A DNA stretch of 64,000 bases from Amylostereum areolatum (lineage: Eukaryota; Basidiomycota; Agaricomycetes; Russulales; Stereaceae), in the NCBI GenBank assembly GCA_012932865.1, contig SAXG01000002.1, forward strand, positions 1,488,001 to 1,552,000. Direction: 5' to 3'. Of this stretch, positions 1 to 12,761 are shown piece by piece; the first letter of the stretch is position 1, and each line of letters begins with the position of its first letter. The notes under the pieces were generated by a model. That model was not told where the DNA came from. It worked only from the letters and a program-made list of their open reading frames with translations, and searched no databases. The position numbers and the translations under genes were made by a program.

Positions 1-3000
1 CCACCGGGAAAAGGCGCTGGTCCCGGTGCCGGCGGCTCTCAATTGTTCGAGTCTTTTCCGTCCGTCATCATTTCGACTCATGCTCCAGCTTACATAGGGG
101 GTATAAAGGAGAGGTCGTGCATTACTCAGGGGTGTGGCATTTTTCTTTCCCTCTCGACCTTCCCCCCTTCTCGCTGTCGCAGGTGCGATGGGCTCGAGGA
201 CGATGCGGCCCGGCGTTACATGGACATTGGACGTGATGTAGTTTGGAACTACTGCGTGGAGGGGCGCATTGGAACGAAAATGTGCGCAGTTCCCGGCCTT
301 GTTGAATTGCGGACGCGTTTACGACTGCACCTGTCTTCGGCATCTGCAGAGGCCTCCCTCCTCGTCATAACTTACGAACTCGAGTTCTCTATACTGCGCA
401 TGTTGAGCGCTATGCAAGGGTGGATGGTCAAACACAAAAGGTGCGCAGCTCCTGTGACCGTCCACGAATGCGCTCACTGGCTTATTCGCGGGCAGACATC
501 CTCGGCTACTCTATGAGTCTGTGAACCAATCCTCTCTCACTGCGCATATAGGACGCTTTATGGGTGGCTCTCCGTTTATGCTGCGCATATACGCATGGAT
601 GACAACAGCTGACAGGTCTCTCCCTATCAGTAGGACTTGCAGGGCGCCCACCGCGTTCAAGTTAACCTTCTTAGGTCAGGTTAGATCAAACAAACAAACA
701 AGCATTCCTCTTTTGGATTCCTGCGACCTCGTGCCGCCTGAAGTCATTCGCAACGATCACTCAATATGCTCCTCTCTCGCGTTTGCTGTGCATATATTCA
801 CTCCGACTAGTCCAGTCTGTCGAGGACGCTCCCCGGCCGTTAGTACTCAGGTATGCTGCGCAGAAATGATGATTTCCCCAAGACGCCCACGACCTCCTCG
901 TATTGCTCTGCGCATACATCCACCTCTACAAGACCACCGCTAGACCCAATTTCCAGGTACGACGGAAACTATGCCCAAGTCGGAGAAAGAGCATCAATCC
1001 GTCTACGGTGGCGAGGCGCTTCGCGTTTCCCCCGACCCCGCCCTTGGGTATCACAAAACCCCGAGATCGACCCGCCCCACCGCAAGCCCTGCAGTCCTAG
1101 TATGTATAACACATCCCGACTGCGATCTCCGTCCCTTGTTCTCTTTCGTCCTCCCATGGCCACACCTAAGACCAAGGTCAATAACTGATTGCTCCATTCC
1201 ATTGCATTTCTCCTCACCGCAGTACAGACGGGGAGCTGGAACGGGCGCAGCGCGGCACCCATGGTTCCCCACTTGCACATGGACGTACGCGCTTCCTTCG
1301 ATTTAGTTTTATTGACGGACGATCCAGGATGCTCGAATATCGGGGCGCTTTTTCTTGGGGTCCCCCTCTTGGAGGGGAATATCGGGGAAAGCTGGAACGC
1401 TGCGGACTGTGATTTGCCTTGCTGGAGGATTCAAGAGGACGGGGGGGCTGAAATTGGACGAGGAAGGGAACGGGCTGCCTTGGGATGAACTCGGAATGAC
1501 CTGGCGGCGCGCTACGATGGCGGATCCTCCGATCGGGCTTGCGGGTTCATCGGTCAAAGGTGACAGGAGAACCGTCGACTTGCTCTCGAAGACGTCGTCC
1601 AATTTCCCGGATGATCGTCCTCCTGGACGAAAGCTTCAATGCGGTCCTACGGCGAGGTCTAGAGATCGGGCATAGCACGACGCCGCCGGTTGGTTCGGAG
1701 ATGGCGGGGATCTTAGAGACAAAGTACGGAAGCAAGAACGCTTGTTCGAGGCGGCGGCGCCGATAACGTTTCCCCAGAATCCGATCCCAGATTGCGCCGA
1801 ACTTCGAAGGGATTGTGCCGACCCGCGGACGCGCGTACGTGCAAGCCAACCGGCGGACTGCGGATCTGGGACTTTCTCTTTCCTTCAGCTGGTTTGTGAC
1901 CGCGGATTAGGACATCGACTGTACCACTTGGGGACAACGTTCGAAGACACCCTGATGCACGCAGGTCAAACATCCCGCCTTCAATCGACCCTTTTCCCAA
2001 GCGTCAAAACCCCATTGTTCGGCCGTTCACTTTTCATTTGGCACCGGTGTATTTTTGAACAGCCGGGCCAATGACGGTACATCTCGGTACATACGGAACA
2101 CCTACGGAACACGCGGCGGGCTTGTGGGTCCGTGTGTGGGGTGCATGTGAAGACAGCGCACACTGGCATTAGGACCTGATTCATTATTTCCTCTGGCACG
2201 CGATGTCGCGGCCTACGATGGGCGACGCGTTCGTCGGGACGACAACGCTGGTGTGCTACGACGGTCTTCAGGGAATTGGGAGCAAAGTGCGCAACGTCGG
2301 CTTCGTCTCTGCCATCATGCTATGAACTGGTGACCTATGCGGTGCAACGGGCCTCCAACTTCCGCTACGTCCCCTCGCCCTACCTTGTTCCTCCCCTGGG
2401 TCGGGTTGGTCATCAAATGAGCTTTGCTTGATCAGTGGCCGATATGTGCTGATATGTGTCTCTGTCATCCGTTGGGCGCTACCACGATCCGCGAGCGCTA
2501 CCCCGCCGGTCGCGACATCTCGAACTTTGGGGTGCTTGGGCAGAGGGCAACGTCAAATGACCCCGTGCGGGTGTGGCGGTCCCCCTCATGAAAGGCGGCG
2601 TACGATGAAGCCTGGGAGCAGGTTGTTGGGACGAGCGGGCACTGGTACGGGGAGCGCGTGCGATGGCGGTGTGGCCGGACCGGCATATAGGATATTGGGT
2701 CCTCGGTTCCTGCCGCCCTGGGTTAAACGAGTCAATACGGCGATGCGGGTCCGCGGTCGTCGGGAGCGGCGACGAGCTTGCTCATCGAGTGCGGTGGTGA
2801 GGACGAGGAGTGTAGGATATGTAGAACATATGTTCTTATCGCTGGGAGAAGTGAGGACAGGGAAAGGACCGGAGGAACAGAGAGCGGACACTGCCCCTGG
2901 GGGAAAGAGCGGTGAAAGCGGACAGCGCCATCCCCGTGGGCGTCTCTGAGTTTGAAAATTTGTTAGATATAAGAGATCCTGCCGAGTCACCGACGATTCA

Positions 3001-3258
3001 TTCCCCTTTTGCCTCTTGCCACCACTTTCCTCTGACTCCTCGAACGTTTTCTTCCGTTCGAGCACCAGAGACCCCCTCTCCCGGAATCCGTGAGTTCTCC
3101 ATTCCATCTTTTCGTGGCGTGTTTCCTCTATATCGTCCTGTGCATCGCATCGGTTGCATCGCGCTCGCGCCCCCACGAAGTTTGCTTTGTTGAATCGCGC
3201 CCCGCTCGCCCTCGAGGCAGTCGCTTTAATCGCGCCTCCGTGTCCTACGTTCCTATCA
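1..3258. other. Gene-poor stretch, no supported gene
   Basis: The open frames here, up to 237 codons, show no recognisable domain, overlap each other on both strands and have the arginine/serine/proline bias of chance frames in GC-rich DNA. A short motif close to CTGCGCATA recurs loosely around 396, 538, 580, 785 and 907, which hints at a decayed repeat but is not regular enough to call. The last few hundred bases are probably the promoter and 5' leader of the bZIP gene. Confidence 0.5.
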
Positions 3259-4866
3259 ATGTCCGAGCCTTCGTCGAGCTCCGGGGAGCAACAGCGCATG
3301 TACCACCAGCCTGCACGGGCGACATGGACACACGTCCAACGTTTGGATGGATCCGGCGGTTCCAGGGACTCTCACCCACCCCGTTCTCCCGTCGCGTTGG
3401 CCACGGCGCGTCTCCCAGCGCCAGAGTCTGCTCCTTCACCAGCTGCCGTCGAGAGCCCCATGCTGATTCAGTCGTCGCCTCGCAGAACCCCGCGGCTTTC
3501 CACGTTGCAGCCGCCCCCGTCCTCGAGCTCCCTTTCTCCTCACTCCGACGCAATTTCGGCCCCCCTGAATCACTCAAATCAACAAGACAATCGCAATGTT
3601 CCGCCTCTTCTTGTAAACGGTCAACCCATCCCCTCTCCATCGGACTCTACCCGACGTTACGGCACCCCGTCCCAGTCCTACCTTGAAAGTCTTGCACTTT
3701 CCAGTTATCAATCTTCCCCCCAACATGGTTTAACCAACTCGTCCTCTTCCCGTCCTCGGACGTTAACCCGGTCTTCCACAACCCTTCAGATCTTGCAGCC
3801 CATCATGGAATCCCCCAACACCTGCCCCCACTTCCCTCTCTGTCCAATCGTCGCCCAACAGAAAATACAAACTTGTCGTCGCCCGACTACCAAAGCCTTC
3901 TCTCCAACTATCTATCTATGCTACGCACATCACAAAACGTAGAATCGACCCCCTCGACTGCCGCGCAGAACATCCTTCCACCCACAGCCATGGTCGACGA
4001 CGAAGCCGCTGCTAAAGCCGTCTTGGACGCCATCGGAGGTGAGTCTATCATTTCTTTGCGCTCGAGTCAAGTCGAGTCTAACGCGTGGCGCTGCTCTACT
4101 AGGTGCTTTCGACATGGCGGAGTTCCTCACGTCTCCGTTCGAGTCACCAATGGACGATATGCTGACGACGCCCTTCGGCTCCGACCTGGGAACCAGTCCC
4201 GATATATTTGCGAGCCCCATGCTCGAGGGTTTCGGTGATTCCTTCGACGACTCTATGCCATTGTTTGGTCCCATGCCTGGCTATGACCCCTACGAGTCGA
4301 AGCCTGCTCGTCGTCCCATCCCATCGTATGACCCGGGTCTCAATAATCTTATCCCGATGTCACCCGGAACCCCTGCCACCCCTGCGCTTGACCCCTCCTC
4401 ATTTCATGCATCACCGATACCTGGTTCAGCCAGCTCGGCCACAAGGAGGCGGAATGCCCCAACGGGTACCCGAAAGAATTTAACTCCCGAGTCGTTGGTT
4501 CCCCTCAACGCACCCATCCAACCCCGCAAGTATGTCACGCCCTCGCAGACGTCGAAGAAGGAGCTTCCTGCGACCTTCGCGCGCAAGAGGGCAAGGTCTC
4601 AGGCTTTCGGAGAGGACGATGAACTTGCGGCTGAGGACGGTTCGCTTCCGACGCTGACGGAGGAAGAGGCGATCAAGGCGAAACGGCTGCAGAACACATT
4701 GGCAGCTCGCCGCAGTCGCAAGCGCAAACTCGAGTACCAACGCGAGCTTGAGGAAGCGTTGGAGGCCGAGAGGAAGGAGAAGGAGATGTGGAAGTCGCGG
4801 GCGTTGGTGTTGGAGGCGCTTCTGCGGGACAAGGGCTTCAACGTCCCCCCGATAGAAAACATGTAA
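3259..4866 (+). CDS. Gcn4/CPC1-type bZIP transcription factor
   Basis: Three exons (3259-3612, 3705-4038, 4103-4866) join in frame to 483 residues. Introns of 92 and 64 nt have GT..AG ends. Near the C terminus (about residues 415-435) lies a Gcn4-type basic region, KRLQNTLAARRSRKRK, followed by a leucine-zipper-like helix to about 470. Upstream are acidic and Ser/Pro-rich segments resembling activation domains, including FLTSPFESPMDDML. The family are nuclear activators that bind AP-1/GCRE-like sites and control amino-acid starvation genes; that role is inferred. The start at 3259 is the first ATG in the coding-like frame. The first exon is Ser/Pro-rich and less certain, and translation could start at the ATG in exon 2 just before VDDEAAAKAV. 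No frame errors are present. Confidence 0.88.
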
Positions 4867-5582
4867 GCGTCTCGACGCCTTCGCTCCAGTCTCGCATCGT
4901 CCCCTCTTGTTCGCTGCTTTGTTTTTCCCCGCCGTCACCCATCGCGCATATGTTACCCTGCCCACTGTCTCCGGATTCCCCTGCTCTGTGTTAATTCCCC
5001 TCACTCCCGTCGCACGCTCTTCGCCGTCGACTCTTCGGTGCTCCTTGTATATTACATGATTCCTTCATTCCCCATCCCCAATCCCCCCCACTCACTGGCT
5101 TATGAGCATCGTCGTACCCCCATCCCCCATCACCTGTCCCCACCTAGGTTTCTTTCGTTTTTTCACCGTTCACTACATTACAGATATTCCCCTCCCTGCC
5201 CCTTGCCCTTTGGACGCGTCTCGCACCGTCCACCGAAAGTACTATGTAGTTATGCTCTGTCTCCGTACGTACGCACCCTGTAGCTACGCCATCTTCGGCG
5301 AATGAACAGTCTCGGTGCCACTTGTTCCAACTGGTTTTTTTGAGTGAATCGACCTGGAAGCTGTGTGAGGAGTGATAGTGATATATAGTATCAAGGCGAT
5401 TGGGCGGTGTTTGGTTGTATGTTTAGCTTGCGGCGGATTCGTTGTTCCTTCGTTGTTCCACGTCGCGTATGAGCGGCCGTACCTCTCTTCATCGTCGACG
5501 ACCCACTACCCAGTCCTCAGTCCCTCCTTTTAGCTCTAGCTCTCCCATTTTCCAAAATACCAGCCGTTTCAGTTGGCTGAAG
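4867..5582. other. 3' region of bZIP gene and promoter of GDA1 gene
   Basis: Pyrimidine-rich DNA (repeated CCCATCCCC and CCTCCC runs) between two same-strand genes. It probably holds the bZIP 3' UTR and the promoter of the next gene. No further gene or structured element was seen. Confidence 0.4.
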
Positions 5583-7389
5583 ATGCTCTCGCCTCGGAGC
5601 AGTAGCTACGAGCGGCTCGAGGGTGGCATGGGCCCCGGCCGTCTCGCCAACCGTCGCCCGTTTGCTTGGAAGAAGTGCGCTCTCGCTGCTGTCGTCGTTC
5701 TCGGTGTCGTAGTGGATCATGACACCATCGGGCACCCGACCAAGTACGTACTCGTCCTGTGTTCTCTTTGGATCCACACCAACCGACCGACTACCTCCAC
5801 CAGCCTGGACGGGATCCTGCATCCTCCGACCTCGACTTGGATCCCCTACCACCTCCCCCGCAATCAGGAGAGCCTCACTGGAACGACGGAGGAGCGGTCG
5901 ATGGCCCCACCCGCCCCTCTAAACCCGACGCCGCCCACGACGCCGCCCCCGCCCTTCCCCGTCCAACCTCATTCGAATCCGACCCGGACCCACTCAAAAC
6001 CGTCCACTGCACCGTGCCCCACACCCCCGGTTCCTCCCTGGTACAATGGGCCCTCATGATCGACGCCGGCTCGACGGGTTCCCGCATCCACGTCTACAAG
6101 TTCCACAACTGCGGACCCTCACCCACGTACGAATACGAGGTGTTCCAGCAGACCCAGCCCGGCCTGTCGGATTACGCAGGCCGCCCCAAGGACGCCGCCG
6201 AGAGCCTCGACCCGCTCCTCCAAACGGCCCTGCGCATCGTGCCCGAGGCCCTGCGCACCTGCACGCCCGTCGCCGTCAAGGCCACCGCGGGCTTGCGCCT
6301 GCTGGACGCGCAGAACCCCGGACAGAGCGGCGTGATCCTCGGACGCCGTGCGCTCGCACCTCGAGACGGCGTACCTGTTCCCGGTGTCGAAAGACGCGGA
6401 GGCGATCGCGGTCATGGACGGCAAGGACGAGGGCGTGTACGCGTGGATCACCGCGAACTACCTCCTGAACACGATCCGCGCTGACTCGCCCAAGGACGCG
6501 GTCCCGCACGCCGTGCTCGATCTCGGAGGTGCATCGACGCAAATCGTGTTCGAGCCCGCGTTCGGCGATTCCAGCGCGCGCCTTGCTCGAGGGCGAGCAC
6601 AAGTACGAGCTGGAGTTCGGCGGGAGGACGCATGTGCTCTACCAACACTCGTACCTTGGGTACGGCCTCAAGCGCGCGCGCAAGAGCGTGCACAGGCTCG
6701 TGGAATTCATGGCGTCCGTGCGTCCCTCTGGACGCAAGCCCGAGGCGGAGATCGCGAACCCGTGCTTGGCGAGGGGGACGAGACGCGAGGTCGAGATCGA
6801 GGACGAGCTCACGCAGATGAAGACGGTGACGATGGCGGGCGAGGACGTGGGCGGATTCGAGGCTTGCAATCGGGTCGTCGAGCTCATTATGGCGAAGGAC
6901 GCGTGCGTATCCTTTCAAATCATTGGTTCGAGGTGCAATTTGGCTTAACGTTGAATGCAGGATCTGCGAAGTCAAGCCTTGTTCGTTCGATGGCGTGTAC
7001 CAGCCTTCGCTTTTGGACACCTTCCCCGCTGGCAAGATCCTCTTGCTCTCGTACTTCTACGACCGTATCCAGCCCCTCGTCGCGTCCTCTACGACATCCG
7101 CGCCGCTGACCATCGCATCTATTGCGCAGCTTGCAACGGACGTCTGTCAAGGACGGACCTGCATGGGAGCGCCGTTGGGCGGGCGACAAGGCCGCGTTGG
7201 ACGAGCTCGAGGATCGCCCGGAGTACTGCCTAGGATCTAACGTTCATGCACGGGCTCCTCAGGCTCGGATACGAGTTCGGAGGGGAGAGGGAGGTCGGGA
7301 TCGGGAAGCAGATCGAGGGGACGGAGTTGGGGTGGGCGTTGGGCGCCGCGATCGCGATGGTCGGTGGCGAGCTGACGTGCAAGGCGTAG
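5583..7389 (+). CDS. GDA1: GDA1/CD39 nucleoside diphosphatase, frameshifted
   Basis: This is a Golgi GDPase-type enzyme, which hydrolyses GDP released by glycosyltransferases to GMP so nucleotide-sugar import can continue. The N terminus has a single membrane anchor ([12 protein letters not shown]) and a Pro-rich stem. The apyrase conserved regions appear in order: [29 protein letters not shown] and [13 protein letters not shown], followed by [14 protein letters not shown] and a conserved C terminus ending at TAG 7387-7389. An intron at 6903-6960 (GTGCGT..GCAG) splices AKDA to ICEVKPC. The frame must be advanced by one base near 6341, 6585, 7156 and 7233, so four single-base insertions break it. 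The N-terminal intron (about 5744-5803) also appears out of phase. Either a recent pseudogene or unpolished sequence; family identity is secure. Confidence 0.82.
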
Positions 7390-8916
7390 AGGGAAGGGAT
7401 GAAGTGGGCCGTTGGATGGTGTATTCTACGTATGTTTGGATTCCTATCTTCTCTCTCGGGACGCTCGTGCTGATTCGTTGAGTGTTTTCTAGTGAGTTTT
7501 GTATAGACATTGCTGCAGCTTAATTCTCATAATTCGCTGAGGTCGGTGTGGGCGCGTCGGGACAGTCGTTTGTGAGATGTATCTGGGTGGCAGAGACCCC
7601 GAAATACTATTTTTCTTATCCTGAAAGTGTGCAAGGGGTCACGGAGACGCTCAATGTCAACTATGTTAGCAAGCGGTGGAAGCAAACACGATGGCGGGGG
7701 TTAAACGTAAGGTCGAATATGCCATACTTTTCAGCTATGATATATGAATCGCGGTCGGATGACTACTACGCGACGTTTATTCTCAACTTCCATCTCGGTC
7801 GAACTTGTCCTCCAATTATGACCGCACCTTCAGGCCACCATCCTCGCTATTCCCTCAGTGGCGAACGTCCGTGATCGTATTGATATCAAGCTGGGAGTGA
7901 TAAAAGTACACCTCGAGCACACCTGCGGGGCTCACCGCTCACAGACTGATTTAGTATCATGGCCAATGGCCGCCTTTTCGTCTGTGCTCATCTGTCAATT
8001 AATGGTCATGATTCATTGCCACTGAGGACACGTTGAGGGTGGTGGAGATGTACGCATGGATGGCGCGCTCGGCCCATCCGCTATACTTACAACTCCTCAC
8101 GTAGACGCCATGCGCCCCACCGCTTCCTCAACTCGATCAAGATGCACGCATACAGTATATGCAGCGAATGCATAGCACGACTGTATTGACTGCTATCATC
8201 GACAAACGACGCCTGGTGTGTACTTTCGCTCTGCTGCGGTCCTTCCAGTTCGAGGCTGACGATGTGCCGTTTCGCTAGGGCCCCGGCTGGGAGAACAGGC
8301 AAATCCACTTTGAGTCCGTGACCGTTCAGATGGGACCAAGATGGGACTCGCGGAGATTCAACCAGAACATCACCGGCTACGTGAACGGTTGAATTTCCTG
8401 AAGGGCACGAGGCCCGCGGATTCTCTGGATCGCATGGTTCTCAAACAACGTGGATGTTGCTTGGCCAAAGGTACCGGTACGCCACCAGCCCGGCCTTGAC
8501 CAGACCTAAGCTAGGCTTACATGAGAAACAGTGTCGAGGACCACCGCGCTGTGCCACAACCTCTGGGTCATAATCGTGCAACGTTGTCAAGTTTCACCGC
8601 GTCCAGAGCGAAGCGAAGGGGTGGCCTGAAGGCCAAGGCGTTGGTTGCATTGTTCCAATCCATCCGGCGGTCAGAGCAAATCTCGCGTACAATGGACCGC
8701 GCGACGGGGGCGTGCCCATCCGTCCTCATTGTGTGGGGTGGCAAATATAGCCATTTCGGAGCCGTCTGATGGCCACTTTGGCACATTTGGCACCCATTGA
8801 CCTCCATAAAACGAAGAAGCCTCAGCTCGCCGTCGCCGTCCTGCCATCTTGCCTCTACCCACGGATTCTTGTCGTCCTTCCAACATCGCCTATCTTCATC
8901 TCACTCCTTTCTGACA
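7390..8916. other. Intergenic, no supported gene
   Basis: Short open frames on both strands lack domains or splice-consistent continuation. The last part presumably contains the promoter of the first F-box gene. Confidence 0.45.
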
Positions 8917-10899
8917 ATGTCGGTCATCACCACCACCGCGTAAGTGGTTCACTCCTTTCTCTTCTATTCCTTCGTTGACATTGTCACAGGCATCTACCGG
9001 GAGGTTCACTCGATCGTCACCCTATAATGTCTTCGGCTCCTCCAATGAGTCAACTCATTGCATTGCAGTTGGAGAACAGCGAGGCTCTTAAATGACTTGA
9101 AAATCGCCTTTCGCCGTCACTTCAACAGACCCCAGCCGATATCGCGGCTTCCAGCCGGAGATATTACTGGAAATATTCCGGATCCTAAGGATGAGGTGGT
9201 GGTATCAGAGTTGCCCACAGAGTGAGGCATCCTCTACGACCGAACATATCCCATTCGAGCTTGGATGGATTCAAAGTTTCTCATGTGTGTCATAGATGGC
9301 GAGAGGTGAGTTTTTAGCTGCACGCGCATGGTCGCCTGTCTCTGATGGAGTTTACCAGATTCTCATTGCTCATCCCTCTCTGTGGAACTACCGTCGACTG
9401 TACGCGGGCTTCAATACCATGGATCGAGGAAATGCTTCGACGTGCCCACCTAACTACCGACTCCCAGATGCCCATCGAATTCACCGTGAACACGACCTCG
9501 CCCGACGACAATGTGGGTCATGACGGGGCGTCCATGAAGATCTTGTCCATAGCTGTATCTCTTCCATACGCGGCGGCCTTGCAATCCTTGGAAATCACAT
9601 CATGGGAGTCGGATACGATGCTAGAGCTCTGCAAACGCACACTCCCAAATCTCGAGTCCCTCACACTCCTGCAGGATGAACATAGTGGTATCATCGACAT
9701 CCACGCGGAGACCTTGGCCTCGCTCGCCCCCTCCTTGAAGGATTTATTTCTATTCCAATGTACCATTTCCTGGGCCACGACCGGCAACGAACCCACCTTT
9801 CCTCACCTCACCGATTTGGTGATCGACTGCACGGCCTTCCCGGACTCGATGGAAGCCATTGACGTCCGAGCTCTTCACGAGCACAACAACCTCACTCGTC
9901 TGCTCAAAGACATGCCCAAGCTCGAAACCCTCAAGCTACACGATGCGGTTCCCTATATGCAGCCGGACCTCCCCAAGGGCCGTACCCTCCCTATACATCT
10001 ACCTCCGCATCTACGATACATAGATATCAGCGGACAATACTGTGCAAATCATTGCGTCGAACTGGCCTCCCGGATCGTATTATCTCCGCGCACGGAAATC
10101 ATCGTTGACATGCAGTCAGGCCTCATCCTCCCATACACCTCCTTTCGCTCCACCCTCGAACCTCATATCGGCCCTCGACATCCTCCCAAAGCGCTTCGCC
10201 TGTGGGTTTCCAAGTCTTTGCGCAAGACCTCCGTCGAAGTCAGGGCATGGTCAGGCGAGGCCTACGACAAGTTAGAATGGCTCGCCGACCCCGACGCGAT
10301 GGGGAAACGTGTGCGTTGCTTTTGACATGGAAGTCAACGCCGGCGCGCTCTGTCCCGGCCTGTGCGCGACTCAGCTGGAGCTCCTCGAAGTCCAGCTCTG
10401 GTTCGAACAGTACATCGACGTCGAGCGCGTCCTGTTCCCCAAAGGCTCGTTTTCCAGCGCTCGCAAGGTCCGCAAGATCCGCCTCAACGACGTTCCCTCC
10501 GCGCTCGCACTCTTCGAGGCGTTGGTCGAGGGACTCGAAGGGAGAGAAACACCGCCACCCGCTCAGGACGTCCTGTTCCCCTCTCTGGACACTTTACTGG
10601 TGGCAAATTCCCAGCATTCTCACTGTGCGCTCGTCAGCGAGATGGAAACGGAGCGTATGATAGAGTGCGTGGATATCAGACGGCGACACGGATACCCGAT
10701 CCCAAGCCTCTGCCTTCCACTCAATTTCTGGCGGATACACCGGAATAAATCGGCATTGCCAAAGGGGTCTGAGCTGTGCTGGAATCTGCAGTGGGGGGTC
10801 AATGTCAGGGATGGCCATGGCGTGGTGGAGAGCGCCTTGAAGGAGAAGGATGTAAAGCTGGTCGTTCAGAACGTTCAGACGTGTGAGATCATGATATAA
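8917..10899 (+). CDS. F-box protein 1, multiply frameshifted
   Basis: Exon 1 begins MSVITTTA and splices to a short N-terminal segment that runs open to TGA 9093-9095. One base later the frame continues into the F-box (QPISRLP, then PEILLEIFRIL, then VSHVCHRWRE), an intron starting GTGAGT at about 9305, and a leucine-rich region ending at TAA 10897-10899. F-box proteins couple substrates to SCF ubiquitin ligases through Skp1; the C-terminal repeats would bind the target, which is unknown. To read it whole the frame must advance one base near 9093, 9154, 9275, 9391 and 10300. Domain order and phrases such as the MPKLETL and DAVPYMQPDL motifs match F-box copy 2 at 15 kb. Probably a pseudogene or badly polished paralogue; boundaries depend on the frame repairs. 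Confidence 0.65.
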
Positions 10900-10949
10900 T
10901 TACAACACTACTCTACATACATGCATATATTGGTTGGGTTCATGACATT

Positions 10950-12761
10950 CTAGTTTATATTCTCGTCCCCATCGTCGCTTTCGACTTCCTCGTCAGGTTC
11001 ATCGTCTGGTAATATACTCTCGACATCACTGACGAGGCTGGCACTGCGTCCTGCCAGACAGAAGTCAGACACTGCGACGAACGCGCGCAACTTCTCGATG
11101 TAGGGATTCACCCCGTCCAGGTCATCCACAGTAGTAATGATGTCAATGTTCAGCTGCTGCAGATCCACATGCTCTGAGCGATAAGTGACCATGGCTGCAA
11201 ACGCATCGCGCGCCTGCGTATACGCGTCGCTTCCGTCAAAGTCAATGTGATAGAACCAAAGAGTGCGGAGGCTGGGAAAGAGAACTGCGGATGGTTCCAC
11301 GGTTGCATCATGGGCGCCAGGTCGGTCAAGTGCTGAGATGAGACCATCATAGGGATGTTGCCCCGCTTGGTCGTCGATGAACAACGTGTGGATGGATGTG
11401 AGAGGTGCGAGAACTTCTCTCCACCGTTGTTCCGGATAATCTTGAAATGCCAACGTGAACTCCAATATCTCGATGTGCGAGAAAGATGATGCGGCGGTCA
11501 AGGACGCGAAGGTTGAAAGGAGATTGGGCCCATCGGGCCCAGGCGACCATTGGAAGATTTGGACATTTGTTTTTCAAATCGAACCCGTCCCCAAACGGAC
11601 CTGTCCAAGCTTGCTTTGCTCCCGGATTGCGTGTACAAAGACAGGTTTGGAGGGTGTAATTGCCCACATATTCCGTGTGGGCAAGACCTACGACGGGGCG
11701 GGAGGGAGTAGTGCCGTAGATGTAGGGCTCCAGCGCGTGAACCACGGTTGAGAAGACTTCTGAAGGGGGAAGTGGAGGGTCACCGTTGTAAGGAGGGAAG
11801 ATGGGATCCAGCTTGAAAAAAAGATCGATGGAAGGAAGGGGTATCGAGGCATTTTTTTGAGCGCTACGCATCGCCTTGTCGAGTTCTCCAACCGGAGTTC
11901 CTCCAGGCGCGGAAGGGAGATGACTCGGGGAGTCTCCTGGTGGTAGAGTGATACGTCAGGAAAACAGTTTTCGAGAAAGAGTTTCTCCAGAGTTGAAGAC
12001 GCGGACTGGAGGAAGGAGAGAAAGTCTTGGGCAGAAGGAAGACTAGTCATCTCTTGTGATGTTTCCAAAATTCATATCCAATACCCGCAGAGAATATGAG
12101 ATGAAGGGGAACGAAGACATTCTCGAATCGCACAGACTCCAGGTTAGGGGCGGTGCATTGAGCGACGTCGAACATTTCTGGCCTGACAGGGTATGCGGCG
12201 ACTAATGGCAAGGGTCCGCAAAGTCGGGAGGTTTTTCGCTGAAAACTGCGTCCCGCCACGACCTCCACAGAAAGTCTCCGTAGCTTCGTGTCGGCCATGC
12301 TGATCTCCTGGGCGCGAGCGACTTGCGACGCTGACGCCTCGATGACGGCGAAGGGTATTCGGGCGTCGATCAAGTCGAAATGGATGGTAAGAGGGGACAC
12401 TTTGAGAGCGCGCGAGCCGTGCTTCGTGCCCCGATGGAAGTGTGAAGGCGCATTGAGCCCATAGTAAAGGCATGGACAACGCGAGCTCGCGCCAATCGTG
12501 GCAGACATGGGCGATTCTGATCCATCCGATCGACCCCGTGCGAAAACCCGTGTTGAATTCCGGAGGAGTCAGGGTACAAACGGTAAAGAATATCTTGCCC
12601 AGGAGTTCTGTGGGCAGAAGAAGGATACGACAACGGGTTCGATTCCGGTAGAGCCGGAGGGCAGAGGCGACGTGGTCGATATGCTCAAGGGTCTCGTCCA
12701 GGTCTTTCTCTTCGTACATTCCATTGTGTCTTCGAGTATGAAGGATGTGGCAAGCGTCCAT
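10950..12761 (-). CDS. F-box protein (minus strand), multiply frameshifted
   Basis: The start MDACHILHTRRHNGMY leads into an F-box (LLLPTELLGKIFFTV ... IRIAHVCHDWRELALSMPLLW) and a leucine-rich region (QDFLSFLQSASSTLEKLFLE; later LPSIDLFFKLDPIFPPYNG). The C terminus is acidic, ending EEVESDDGDENIN before the stop at 10950-10952. Frame steps are needed near 12430, 12090, 12055 and 11545 (one extra base each) and near 11862, where a seven-A run seems to lack one A. The reconstructed order is collinear with known F-box/LRR proteins of mushrooms. It is convergent with F-box 1, with stops only about 50 bp apart. The target is unknown. Broken as read. Confidence 0.62.

Noticed and set aside
122..3299. 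Long overlapping open frames at the left end
   Set aside because: No domains, no splice-consistent continuation, and coding-like composition on both strands at once; treated as chance frames.
5583..10899. Programmed +1 frameshifting as a general explanation for all frame breaks
   Set aside because: Breaks fall at varied sequences without a common slippery codon. In several (for example 10300, 19921) homology places the extra base well before the stop. Only the shared TGA-C of F-box 1 and 2 is kept as a question.
12625..12655. GGGTTCGATTCC, another tRNA B-box-like sequence
   Set aside because: It is inside the minus-strand F-box coding region (LYRNRTRCRILLL) and no acceptor stem or A box is present.
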